Assembly (NCBI GenBank): GCA_009746045.1
Contig: RPFO01000213.1
Coordinates: 7,360,109-7,401,608 of the forward strand
From: Mesostigma viride
Taxonomy: Eukaryota > Streptophyta > Mesostigmatophyceae > Mesostigmatales > Mesostigmataceae
Direction of reading: 5' to 3'
DNA length: 41,500 nt
Part shown: positions 1-9,333 of the stretch, piece after piece
How positions within the stretch are numbered: the stretch's first letter is position 1
Layout of the letters: each line of letters starts with the position of its first letter
Notes under the pieces: generated by a model
What the model saw: only the letters and a program-made list of their open reading frames with translations
Told to the model about the DNA's origin: nothing
Database searches by the model: none
Translations under genes and position numbers: made by a program

Positions 1-135
1 TTTAATAATATAATTACTTACAGCAGAGTGAAATCACTCAAACCAAAGCAAACGCCCAGCTATAAACCTCTATACAGAGCCATGTAAAATCTCTATACTA
101 CGATAAGACCAATGGAAACTCCTAACGGGAGGAAC

Positions 136-423
136 CTAATAGCCCTGCGGCACCGCAAAATCAGCCCGCGTACGGCGGAGCATGATGTCAGCCATGGCCC
201 GAGTCAGCGCCACCGACAAGCGCTGACGCCAATATGACGTCCAGGTCCGCGCCGACCATGGGGCCCGCTGGCCCTCCAGGTCCAGCCGGTCCTCCCGGAG
301 CCGGCAACACTCCTTGAAGAAGGCGGAGGTCAGGGGCCCCATGGCCCCAAACTCCTCCAGGACAAAGGGCACCACACGATGGTGCCCGACGTCGCCGTAG
401 GCCAGGAGCTTGGCCCGCCACAT
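136..423 (-). pseudogene. Fragment resembling the C-terminus of a non-LTR retrotransposon polyprotein
   Basis: An open frame of 95 codons ends in a stop at 136. Its second half (WRQRLSVALTRA, then MLRR) resembles the tail found after the reverse transcriptase in many algal and protist non-LTR retrotransposon proteins, where a Trp-Arg-x-Arg-Leu-Ser segment closes the protein. The middle part (VVPFVLEEFGAMGP) fits the 'P-hydrophobic-E-x-F-G-x-x-G' motif of the same region. No reverse transcriptase core, zinc knuckle or endonuclease is visible upstream, so only a 3' stub is present, as expected of a 5'-truncated copy. It could instead be the last exon of an unrelated host gene. The family call rests on pattern memory only. 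Confidence 0.4.
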
Positions 424-1744
424 ATATATGCTATGGCTGGTCTAATGCTGATCTCTAGTACCGTCACATGTATATGCCATTCCTACATGCCATTCATGAT
501 TGCCCATCTAAATAGGCAGCGCTCTGTATCCCAGGGTAGCCCTGGGGGCTTCCACAACTTGTGGTTGACTTAAAGGTCCCTGCCCCGCCAGTAAACCTGG
601 GGCTTCTCGGGGCTGGTGTTGTGGCGGATGTAGTCGGGCCAAAGGTCGCGGCACTGCAGCTGCTGAGCAGGCATCAGGTAGTCGTCAAGCGACCAAGGGG
701 GCTCTCCAGCTTCCTGTGGCGAGAGAGGAGCTGGGCTCTTGCGGCGATGTCGCTGAAGGTGAGGAGCACTGGTGGGGGGCCAGCCTTGTCCCATGACTTG
801 GGCAGGTGGTGGGCACCCTGCAGTGTTGTTCCTTGCAGCTTCAATCAGGTGAACAGCTTGTCCTTGAGCTCGTCGAGAAGAGAGGCTGGGTAGTTAGAAA
901 TCAACTCGACCCTGTTCGATTGCTTTCAGTAAGGAATAGTGAGATTCCTAGGTCGAGATGAAAGTGACAACTAAGTATTGCGCCCTTATTGCAAATGTAA
1001 TCTCGGAACTACCACATTTTTACCGCCAAAGCCGTGCTGCGGATCCCAGGGGAGGGCCATAACCGTCCGAGTTAGCCATACTCGTGGCTTGGACCCAAGC
1101 AGAAGTTCTGAGCTCTTTGTACCTCACCCTTTTGTCAGCATTACAGCAAGTTGCGGCTGGAATAAATAACTTTACTTAACTTTGTGCAATGCATCGTTTA
1201 GCAGCATATACCATGACAAGGGCCGATCAGCCACACTAGTAAGCAAAAAACTGCCATATCCACAGTATGTATACGAGTCCCTGTAAATGTGACACACACA
1301 CAATGACAGTACCGGCGATAGGACACTCGGCACTCAATAACTTTCGATATACTTGACTAACTAAATTACTCCACATAGATTGGGACATGCTCGTCATACA
1401 ACGATTTGGCTTTTCAACTCATCTATCGGCCTGATATGCATGGAGCAGGTGGGCTTATATTAAAGAACCACAACACCTGAAAAATCATAGACCAAACACT
1501 TTGGTATATGAAGACATGGGCCACACGCGCATGCTATATATGGGCCGAGTGATGTGGCCACTTCCAGTGGCTAATAATTGTTTCTATGAAGGCAGCTACA
1601 TAGTAGGGGTGGTGAGGCATATGAAGATGGCTAGGGGCGGGGAGGTATACCACTGCTGATTGTGATGAATAAACTGCTGGCTTAGGACTTGGGGCCATGA
1701 GCAGGTGTTTTTAGTGATCAGGCAGCCACCGCGAATAATGTATA
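424..1744. other. Stretch with no supported gene
   Basis: No convincing coding sequence was found here. A minus-strand open frame of 74 codons at 570-794 (Pro- and Gln-rich) could be an upstream exon of the fragment at 136-423, but I see no decisive splice pair or family resemblance. The rest is of mixed composition without tandem repeats. The TA at 1743-1744 is one copy of the target duplication of the next element. Confidence 0.5.
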
Positions 1745-1750
1745 CAGGGG

Positions 1751-2785
1751 AGTTATTATAAATAGTGACGCCGGAACCTTTTTGCCACTTGGCAATTAGG
1801 TCCGTCACTATTTATCCGGCGAAAACCACTCGCCGGCATCTATTCCGCGTTAAGTTCACGTGAACTTGGCGCGGAATTGATGCCGGCGAGTGGTTTTCGC
1901 CGGATAAATAGTGACGGACCTAATTGCCAAGTGGCAAAAAGGTTCCGTCACTATTTATAATAACTAAAACGTCGTAGTGTGGGGGCCGATATCTATCGTA
2001 CCGCTAATGCCTACTGCAGTACCGAATCTCGCCTTAACGATATTCCAACCGGGCATATTTTCCCTTCTGGCACTTTCGTTTGGCCTTCTGGTATCAATTC
2101 CTTCCGGTATTCGGAAATACCCGTGTCACCACAGGGATTCGAACCCCCGACTTACGAGGTCTTAGTTATTATAAATAGTGACGGAACCTTTTTGCCACTT
2201 GGCAATTAGGTCCGTCACTATTTATCCGGCGAAAACCACTCGCCGGCATCTATTCCGCGTTAAGTTCACGTGAACTTGGCGCGGAATTGATGCCGGCGAG
2301 TGGTTTTCGCCGGATAAATAGTGACGGACCTAATTGCCAAGTGGCAAAAAGGTTCCGTCACTATTTATAATAACTAAGACCTCGTAAGTTGGGGGTTCGA
2401 ATCCCTGTGGTGACACGGGTATTTCCGAATACCGGAAGGAATTGATACCAGAAGGCCAAACGAAAGTGCCAGAAGGGAAAATATGCCCGGTTGGAATATC
2501 GTTAAGGCGAGATTCGGTACTGCAGTAGGCATTAGCGGTACGATAGATATCGGCCCCCACACTACGACGTTTTAGTTATTATAAATAGTGACGGAACCTT
2601 TTTGCCACTTGGCAATTAGGTCCGTCACTATTTATCCGGCGAAAACCACTCGCCGGCATCAATTCCGCGCCAAGTTCACGTGAACTTAACGCGGAATAGA
2701 TGCCGGCGAGTGGTTTTCGCCGGATAAATAGTGACGGACCTAATTGCCAAGTGGCAAAAAGGTTCCGTCACTATTTATAATAACT
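1751..2785. mobile_element. 1,035-bp giant palindrome made of three 212-bp foldback units and two inverted spacers
   Basis: Three copies of one unit lie at 1751-1965, 2164-2375 and 2574-2785. Each is itself a near-perfect foldback, starting AGTTATTATAAATAGTGACG and ending with its complement. The spacers between them, 1966-2163 and 2376-2573, are 198 bp each and are reverse complements of one another, differing by about one base. The whole is therefore a palindrome centred inside the middle unit. Units 1 and 2 share an orientation (CTATTCCGCGTTAAG left of centre) and unit 3 is inverted. Unit 1 carries a 3-bp insertion near its left end. AGGGG flanks the entire structure at 1746-1750 and 2786-2790 but not the single units, so the composite moved as one insertion. 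There is no plausible protein. Confidence 0.88.
1966..2163. repeat. 198-bp spacer of the palindrome with a tRNA T-arm-like motif (inverted copy at 2376-2573)
   Basis: Read on the minus strand (or on the plus strand of the second copy from 2376), the spacer begins near the unit junction with CTCGTAA. It then has GGGGGTTCGAATCCCTG, which contains a perfect pol III B-box (GGTTCGAATCC), followed by GGTGACA, which could be the 3' side of an acceptor stem. It therefore resembles the 3' half of a tRNA. No A-box half is present, because the foldback unit starts where the anticodon arm would. The two spacer ends are also imperfectly inverted relative to each other, sharing TCGTA and GGGGG. The sequence could be a truncated tRNA-derived SINE or a captured half tRNA. 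Confidence 0.55.
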
Positions 2786-3043
2786 AGGGGCACCCACAGT
2801 ATCGCAACAAGAATCGCAACATTGCAAACTTTCTTTCGCTGTCTGGACCTAGGTAGCTAGGCACACCGTGGCATATTCAGTTTCAAAAAATTTCATTTCT
2901 AAAATTAGGAGTTATAACTTTTTTTTAGTCACGCAACAATCAGTTTTGCCAGCTACGATTAGGTTTGCAACTTTTCTTTTTGGTCCTCCTGGAAAGTTGC
3001 GAAGTTGCGATTCTTGTTGCGATACTGCACGGTGCCCCCTGTA

Positions 3044-3296
3044 AGACGAAGAGACAGGGGCGTGAGGAGGCCATCGTACCCAGTGATCATACTGCCACTA
3101 TACTGATATACTATAATAGAATGCCGCCACTGCTGATATAATTCATTCACGCGCCTTTGTTGGGACCCACTGCTGATGTAAGGTAGTAGCAGTATCGGAG
3201 TTGAAGACAGGGGCCAGGGAGGCCCGAAAATACCAGGTGATGTAGCCACCGCAGACAGACCATAGAAGACAGGGGCTGCCATTTATAATGCCATAC
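3044..3296. repeat. Degenerate short tandem repeats next to the last traced exon
   Basis: On the minus strand, segments beginning TCAGCGGTGGCTACAT, TCTGCGGTGGCTACAT, TCAGCAGTGGGTCC and TCAGCAGTGGCGG recur about every 40-80 bp. The phrase CCCCTGTCTTC/TCTT also recurs three times. The first copy overlaps the 3' end of the Ig-like exon at 3297-3444, which suggests that part of the exon/intron boundary was duplicated and then diverged. No further exon could be identified here. Confidence 0.4.
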
Positions 3297-3444
3297 CAAG
3301 TAATGTAGCCACCGCTGACTTCGACGCTGTCCTTTGAGAAGCCAAACACCCGCTCGCTGAACTGAATGCGGAACACCACCAGGGCATTGCGAGGGAGTCG
3401 ACCATCGATGCTGCTGGTGACCGTCACTGAGGGCCGGCTAAAAT
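3297..3444 (-). CDS. Exon: Ig-like module, N-terminal half
   Basis: The exon follows an acceptor at 3445-3447 (CCTGCCAG) and ends before a GTATGG donor at 3291-3296. It enters in phase 1: its first two bases complete the codon left open by the exon at 4020-4128 and give Asp. The product carries RPSVTVTSS, then VVFRIQFSERVFGF and DSVEVSGG. This is the strand pattern of bacterial-type Ig-like repeats, in which V-x-F-x-x-x-F-S-E-x-V-x-G-F precedes a 'V-x-x-G' turn. The role would be an extracellular adhesive or structural repeat. The 3' boundary is less certain because the sequence beyond it is repetitive. Confidence 0.72.
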
Positions 3445-4019
3445 CTGGCAGGGTGCACCGGGGACAATGAATGCAAACAGACCCACAGCCTAGCCTTATA
3501 TGGCATGTTAGCAATACTAGTAGTGTGAGGTTATATCAGGCATAACAAGCACATCCATTCACGGGGCAAGAAACTGGCACAAGCTAGTGCAGTCTGTGAA
3601 GCTAGAAGCTCATATATGCATGGGAATCATCTTTGGCTAAGCTGCAGTGGCATTTGTGGTCTTATAATACACAGAAGAAAAGAATTCTGTGACAATCAAA
3701 ATCTACTCTGCATCAACAGCCCATATCACGCGTTATATCAGTGGGAATCTTAGGGTTCCCCGCATAGTACTTTCTTTGTTGTCTCCCTTGCCATTACAGC
3801 GGCCTTTTCCCTTCGCTGCCCTTCTAGATAATTTCCTTAAATTATTACTATGTATCAATGAATATAGATAAAGCCTTGTTGAATCGCAAACACTACGTCC
3901 ACCAAAGAAGAAGTACTTCATGTAAACCCGAATAAACATGAATAGATCTGCAGCTGGTCATACTATATTCATTATTAGCACAACTTTAAAAAGTAGCTGA
4001 TAATGACACAGCCACATAC
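3445..4019 (-). other. Intron
   Basis: This is the intron between the two Ig-like exons. It is AT-rich in part, carries no tandem repeat and no plausible coding sequence on either strand. Confidence 0.55.
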
Positions 4020-4128
4020 CCACGATCAAGGGGAAAGGCTCGGATGCCAGACTGGGCCGGCCATCTGCACCCGCGCAGGCGCCTGCCACAACGTGGAGAA
4101 TCATTGCCGAATCCGGCGTAGCGAGGAC
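4020..4128 (-). CDS. Exon: Ig-like module, C-terminal strands
   Basis: The exon lies between an acceptor CTTGCAG (4129-4135) and a donor GTATGT (4014-4019). It enters in phase 0 and leaves in phase 1, and its last base joins the next exon to give Asp. The product includes VVAGACAGADGRPSLASEP. This matches the 'V-x-AGxxxDxxGxPSxAS' ending of tandem Ig-like repeats and leads directly into the RPSVTV start of the following module. That continuity across a splice junction is strong evidence that both exons are real. About 20 residues expected between this exon and the exon at 5613-5842 were not located, so a small exon between 4129 and 5612 is probably missing from this model. Confidence 0.72.
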
Positions 4129-5612
4129 CTGCAAGCCCGACCACACCGAGCACCATTGAACCACTGAGCAAGGATCAGCAGATTACACTGCAGTCGCAGT
4201 TGAAATGAAAACATCGTATTAATAACTGTTGGCGGAGTCACGCTCTGTCCAGTCTTGGCAGTCATCGATATGGTACTTTGGTACTGCTCTGATGCCAAGC
4301 GTTGGCACACAATGCTGCCCTTATAAATACCCTAGTAAATTTAACAGTTACTCCAAGCCATCACAGGAGCTACTACCATGGGAAGCTTCCCGATAGCCAT
4401 AGTAAGAGCCTAGCTGTAGTAGGGTATTAGTTAGGTCAGAGCAACATAAGCAGCCACTGCTGGTGCTTGTGCACTGCCCTGACGGGATATCCCATAAATG
4501 CTCCCTCTGTACCTGACTGCAACTAGACAACCACCATACCCTCGTGCAATGCTGGTAATTTCACTATGCACCCTTGCATGCATGGCCATCCACGCAATTT
4601 CCCAGGCAAGCATTACATGCTACTGTAAACCAATGACACATCATCGTGTCATGAGCGCATGCATGCTAGACTGACAAACGCATATGAGTCATGACAAGGA
4701 GGCCCTTGCGGGGGGACTTCCCATGCTTCTGCTTGTTGTAGCCGCAGCATACAGCCTGCCATACAGCATTTGTGGAACGCTATGCCTGGGATAGGGGATG
4801 TTTGATGCTTCATAGCATCAACAAGTCCAAAGCACCACGCTACGGGCACCAAGTGCGAAGGGAGTTCTTGAAATGCACTGTGCTACATGCAGCGAAAATT
4901 CTGTGTGGAAATTATTCTAGCAGACTAGTAACATCCCAGGTGTTGTCGTTCATTACTACTGACCAGCTTCCGCCCTTTCCGCATTATTGCCCTCAAGCCT
5001 TTGTAACACCTACTTAATATGGGAAGAGGGGTACAAAGCCTGAGAGAGAAAATATGGTGCCCAGGGGGAGGGGGCGGGGGGGGGGGGGGGGGGGGAGCGG
5101 GAGGGAGGAGAGAGAGAGGTGAGCAAGCAAGGCTTAAAGGCTTGGCTGGCAATAGCATAGCCGTCATTCAGAACAAGAGGAATGAGTGAATCCCCAGATA
5201 TGTCTGAATTGCTTGCTTGGGTTCGCTGGGGATGTGATAGATTTGATAAGCTAGATCTATTGCAGGGCTCAATGAGCTGATCAATGTTCATTTGCCATAG
5301 TCAGGACTTGGACATTAATGATTCATACCTGAGCTAGCCTAGTAGCATCACTTTGATGTTTCAGACAATGGTGCAATTGTTTATAGACAAGGGGCTGTTT
5401 CTTTGTTTCTTTGATAGGCAAGTGGCTCCATTAACTAGTTGTCAAGCGTTCAATCTGTGAGCTGAGAAGTGTTCGAAGCTCATGATTATATTTCACATGT
5501 TGTCCAGTGGTTCAGACAGGTGGCTCAGACAGGTAAGCCGCTTTTGAGCCGAAATGCCAACTATAGTATTAGAAAGCTTCAACTACGTGGAGAACCATGC
5601 CTAGTTGCTTAC
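4129..5612 (-). other. Intron region with a poly-G tract
   Basis: No exon could be supported, although a short one is expected here. Weak candidates are minus-strand open segments near 4470-4530 and 5160-5220. A G-rich tract at about 5058-5110 (C-rich in the sense of the host gene) includes a run of more than 20 G. Confidence 0.5.
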
Positions 5613-5842
5613 CTCAAATGACAACAGCGACCCGCCTACGCCAGCTGTCACGTTTACCACCCGCCCCGGTCCATCGATCTGAATGGGCGCGGTGGGGTTG
5701 CATGCGCCGAGCCCGGGCGCTATCACCGTAAATCGCAGGACCTCAGACGCGGCCACAAATACGCGACTTGGCTGGTCGCCTGGCATACGCCTTATACTGT
5801 TGCCCGCACCGGGCAGTGGGGCAATGATGGGCTGCAGGGCGT
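5613..5842 (-). CDS. Exon: beta-sandwich segment
   Basis: The 230-bp exon begins after CTTCAG (5843-5848) in phase 1 and ends in phase 0 before a consensus GTAAGC donor (5607-5612). Two bases plus 76 codons account for its length exactly. The first two bases complete an Asp codon with the last base of the exon at 6488-7009. The product is rich in beta-branched residues (RVFVAASEVLRFTV, then GRVVNVTAGVGG and LLSFE) and fits the start of an Ig-like module. I cannot name a precise Pfam family. An open frame continues upstream of the acceptor to 5981, but the added residues are hydrophobic and unlike the rest, and are probably intronic. Confidence 0.7.
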
Positions 5843-6487
5843 CTGAAGATGCTCCCCCCCACAAGTGGAAAACGGAGAAGCGGACACACAGCCAACAGAA
5901 TTGAATACAGGCAATTATAAACACAAACACAGCCAGTGCCCATGGCAGTAGGAAACAAACATGCAACCCTTCGAAACACAAAAATGGGAGGGTTTAAGCG
6001 CTGGCCTTCATGGGAGTATATATCTAGCAACCAACACCTATAATACCAGTGGCCTGGAGGCATTTACACATCCGCTCCCTACTGTACATGGGCAAACGGG
6101 AAAGCAGAAAATGGGGGGTTCAGGCACAGTCTCGTCAGCTGTCACTGGGGACAGTTGTGGGAGGAGTGGGCGAGCCACCTGGGTGGCTAGCTAGGTGGAC
6201 CACTAAGTGCAAAGACCAAGATGTTGTTTTGGGGTTGGTATTGCCGGTTTCAACCTTGGGTGTGTTTCAGTGCCGCCAAGCACACTGAGTGACGTGATGG
6301 GGTGCTGACATGGTGTGGAGATTCACAAAATTACATACATTATGGCATTACTACATACTAGTACCAAAATAACTGCCAGATCTTCCTACTGTAAGATAGA
6401 ACTAAAGCCTACGCCTGTAAGGCACAGGTCTCTGCATAATAGAGAGCCCATTCAAGTTCCTCCGAAACACCACAACTTCCCGCGTAC
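5843..6487 (-). other. Intron
   Basis: This is the intron between two phase-matched exons. Open frames on the plus strand from 5961 to 6288 have no recognisable content. Confidence 0.6.
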
Positions 6488-7009
6488 CTACTACACGGAC
6501 GGGTTCCTCCTCCACGCCAAACCCGTCGGCGAACTGCACGGGTATCTCCAGCTCGGCCTGCCCCGGAGATGTGATGCTGGCGGCCACCACAAGCTGTGCC
6601 CCAACCGCCAGCGGCTGCAGGGACATGTGCAGGGCCATGGGTTGGCCCAGTGCCACTTGGCCCAGGTGGCAGGACACGAAGCAGGCGGCAGGCTGTTCAC
6701 AGGACCCCGAAGCGAGCGTGACAGACTCCAGCAGAAATCCTGAACAGTTGCCTACCTGCCCCCTGCATCGCTGAATGGTGAGATTCAGCGGCGAGCCAGC
6801 AGCGATTTCCGCCTGCTTGTCAAGAACCAGGACGCCCTGGAGACCGAATTGGTACCCTGCAGGGACCTGGCTCACGCCCAAAGACGTGTGCAGGACGATA
6901 GCAGTGGACCCTGGAAGGGTGCCGTCTGTAGTCAGGATGGGCGGCGTCCCTGTGGACGTCCCTGGCGGGCGTCCCGTGTCAGGGGTGCTTGGCTGGTCTG
7001 GGTTGCCGG
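6488..7009 (-). CDS. Exon: Pro/Thr linker and beta-sandwich module
   Basis: This is the largest host-gene exon found (522 bp, entering and leaving in phase 1). It starts after CATGCAG (7010-7016) and stops before GTACGC (6482-6487). The first 30 residues form a linker rich in Pro, Thr, Ser and Gly (TPDTGRPPGTSTGTPP), a likely O-glycosylated hinge. About 140 residues of beta-rich sequence follow, with six or seven Cys (RCRGQVGNCS, ASGSCEQPAACFVSC). It ends VEEEPVRVV. Extracellular disulfides are likely. The domain resembles generic Ig/CARDB-type folds and cannot be named more precisely by eye. It separates the beta-helix part from the Ig-like repeats. Confidence 0.7.
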
Positions 7010-7458
7010 CTGCATGGCAACAGAGAGTGGGAGGAATCAAACTTGGGCTTCATATCAAAATAGGCGGTAATGATTGGGAAGAAATCAAATGGACAGTACA
7101 GTACAGTGATTGGTCTGTATCAAAGGCGTACAAAGGAGTACAAAAAGATGGTGACATCAAACGGGTGGGATCAAATGGGTGGAACTTAAATTAAGACAGT
7201 TAATGAGCCGCACAAGCGTGGTTGGTACCCAGTTAATGACTATACCAGAAACATCCACCCTATGGAGGCATGGGCATATGATGTTTGTGGGTTGAATCGG
7301 GGTGGTAGGAAATGGGGTTTACAAGAAATGTCAGTTAAATGTTGAATTTGTGGATGCCGCTTAGCTTGATGCATGGAGTTGCCGCTGAACAGCAACACGC
7401 TGGATGCGCTTGCTGGAGCTGCAGCTGGAAGCCTGCAGGCTATGGTTACAGTCACATC

Positions 7459-7543
7459 CGCTTAAGTTACGATTCTTTTAAGGTTACGTTCCCGCGTTAA
7501 GTTATGTACGGCGAAGTTTGCGCGGCGACTGTAACTTAAGCAT
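7459..7543. repeat. Short inverted-repeat element
   Basis: The ends read CTTAAGTTAC on the left and, as reverse complement, CTTAAGTTAC on the right. The interior contains two further AAGTTA motifs. It looks like a very small foldback element. A related hairpin (AAGTTACGACGCC paired with GGCGATCGTAACTT) lies at about 8305-8345. Confidence 0.45.
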
Positions 7544-7850
7544 GGTGGGTGCCATCGTATGACCCAATTTAACGGCGTAAGGTGACTTTTGACCGCGGAG
7601 GAGTCCATATTTTGCCAAGTCCGGACTCGGGAACCCGCTACCATATGTGACGTTCAGATGGCAAAGTACGTACGTGCTGATACAGATCCATAATGCATGC
7701 AGGTTTCCCGCATTATGAGACAATTAATAGCAGGAAATAAGAGTAAGCCTATATGGCTGTCGTCATGAGGAGCCTCGAGAACCAATATGGCATTTTTGTC
7801 CCGTTGCCTGCCTGACGAGGACGCATGTCTCACCGTCAGCTGCAACGTTG

Positions 7851-7949
7851 TTATTGCTGGTACATGCAGATCATGAACAGTGATTATTGCTGGTACATGC
7901 AGATCATGAACAGTGATTATTGCTGGTACATGCAGATCATGAACAGCGA
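7851..7949. repeat. 33-bp tandem repeat, three copies
   Basis: The unit starts TTATTGCTGGTACATGCAGA and repeats head to tail at 7851, 7884 and 7917. Only the last copy differs, near its end (GCGA for GTGA). There are no spacers between units. Confidence 0.9.
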
Positions 7950-8674
7950 ATGGATCGAGCTTCCCTCATGACCACTCTCCCCATTGTTTGCCACAAGCAA
8001 ATGTGAGGCTGGCTGGAAATGAAGAGACCCGCTACAATGTGCAAAACTTGAACGTGTTAAACTCCAATATTTAATTAAACCCCAATATTTTTCATGAGTA
8101 TGAAACACAGGCGCTCACGAAGTGGCTGCACACGGCGTATACCTCACCGCACACCTTTCTCAAGATATCTGGCCTGGAACTGAAAATGGACTTTGATGCT
8201 GCAGCTGAATTGGGCTTGAGAGAGCTGTATAATGCCGTATAGAAGTCCGTCAGAGGAGGGGTTGGGCTGCTAGCAGCCTCATTTTACCGTCAAGTTACGT
8301 ACCCGCCGAAGTTACGACGCCGAGATTTGGGTGGCGATCGTAACTTTACGCGGGTATGACTAACAGTACCGTTTGCATTCCTAGCTGTATGTTGCTTGTA
8401 CGTTGCACAGGCATCTTGCTATCCCGCAGTGAACACCTTCACTATACAGAAACAGAAAGCTCCCAGACGATGTCGTCAGAAAAAGCACATCACTATCGGA
8501 GAAAACCTCCTAGTTTATAAGCACGCGTATGGCTACCTACTGCAACTACGAAACTTCAATGACTCGTTGGGACCAAATTGAAACAAGGGCAATCCACAGG
8601 CTGGGGTTTCGGAAGTGGTTGCCTTGCAAAACCAGCTTAGAGGTGGCACCGCATAAATGATGAGATGCACTTAC

Positions 8675-8714
8675 ATGTGCAAAACGAGCTTTCCGTAGGA
8701 GCCCGTGGTGAGTT
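8675..8714 (-). CDS. Candidate 40-bp exon: Pro/Thr/Ser linker
   Basis: It lies between CTTGCAG (8715-8721) and a consensus GTAAGT donor (8669-8674). It enters in phase 0 and leaves in phase 1, as needed to join the phase-0 helix exons upstream to the phase-1 exon at 6488-7009. Its product (NSPRAPTESSFCT) has the Pro/Ser/Thr character of the linker that follows. The support is splice sites, phase and composition only. Confidence 0.42.
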
Positions 8715-9328
8715 CTGCAAGCCAGTTGGGGACAGCACAAAAATGCACAGAGGCAGGCAGACGTGTGGCATGTGCAAAAGATGTGAGCAGCTCTAGATAC
8801 CACTCATTTGAGAGAAGAGATGATGTGGATTCAAAGGTGTCGGATACAAATTGTATTAGTTAATGGTAGTATGAGCAAACGAGAAACACACACGTTAATT
8901 ACAAGGTGCCTAGACTCCCTAAGCACGCATTTGCTGTGATGCAGGTGCCACATGCCACATATGCCGTATCCACATGGGGTTGTGGCCTTGTGGGTGGTGC
9001 CCGCTGGATGTGCCCCAAAGTAGAACCCCTCAGCCCCCGGCAGAGGCCTTTACAATCGCCAAAACCTGGCCCCCTTTACGAGTTGTCTCTTCAGGCAGAC
9101 CCATGCCTTTAACGCAACACTTTGAACGTCGACCCCTATAAATTTCGCCCGGCCCCTGTTGTGCAGCCAGAGAGCTACATTGGAGCCCACTATGGTGGAG
9201 GCCATGTGGTCGCCAACGCGATTGTTCTTACGGCACACTGGCACAGTTATATGCCCGCCTTTTGGGTTTCTTTGCAAGAGTTCTTCGTGGCCTAGATGCG
9301 CCCCCAGCAGTGAGAAAAGCTTGGGCGG
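8715..9328 (-). other. Intron end with a possible degraded helix exon
   Basis: A minus-strand open segment (about 9103-9282) reads like beta-helix sequence, with ASTIVGSNVALWLHNRG and KFIGVDVQS. The splice sites that would place it in phase 0 are not evident. It may be a decayed exon or a neighbouring coil spliced in a way I cannot resolve. Confidence 0.3.
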
Positions 9329-9333
9329 GCACC

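Larger units (their letters stand above)
1745..3041. mobile_element. TA-flanked MITE, split by a later palindromic insertion
   Basis: The element starts CAGGGG at 1745-1750 and ends CCCCCTG at 3035-3041, with TA on both sides (1743-1744 and 3042-3043). Without the insertion it is about 257 bp. Its terminal inverted repeats of roughly 38 bp share CAGTATCGCAACAAGAATCG on the left (from 2797) and, in reverse complement, at about 3005-3030 on the right. A TA duplication with CAGGG-type ends is typical of the Tc1/mariner (IS630) superfamily; that assignment is inference. It has no coding capacity, so it would depend on a transposase encoded elsewhere. A 1,035-bp palindrome is inserted after base 6 of the left repeat and duplicated AGGGG, so it is younger than this element. 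Confidence 0.72.
7010..8674 (-). other. Intron with short repeats and hairpins
   Basis: This intron holds a three-copy 33-bp tandem repeat (7851-7949) and two small hairpin-forming segments (7459-7543 and 8289-8357) that share AAGTTACG. Minus-strand open segments at about 7330-7440 and 8151-8241 looked exon-like, but their phases do not fit the flanking exons. Confidence 0.5.

Noticed and set aside
2376-2420. tRNA gene
   Set aside because: Only a 3' half with a B-box is present. No D-arm, A-box or acceptor 5' strand can be paired.
1977-2562. Paired identical open frames of 62 and 76 codons
   Set aside because: They occur twice because the spacer of the palindrome is present as an inverted copy. 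The sequence carries a tRNA-like motif and no protein signature.
6315-7194. Plus-strand open frames of up to 142 codons
   Set aside because: They are antisense to the phase-matched exon at 6488-7009 and lack any recognisable motif.
7851-7949. CRISPR-like array of 33-bp repeats
   Set aside because: The three units are contiguous with no spacers, and the context is eukaryotic.
8151-8241. Exon-like minus-strand segment (LSQAQFSCSIKVHF...)
   Set aside because: It has plausible splice sites, but its phase does not join the exons on either side.
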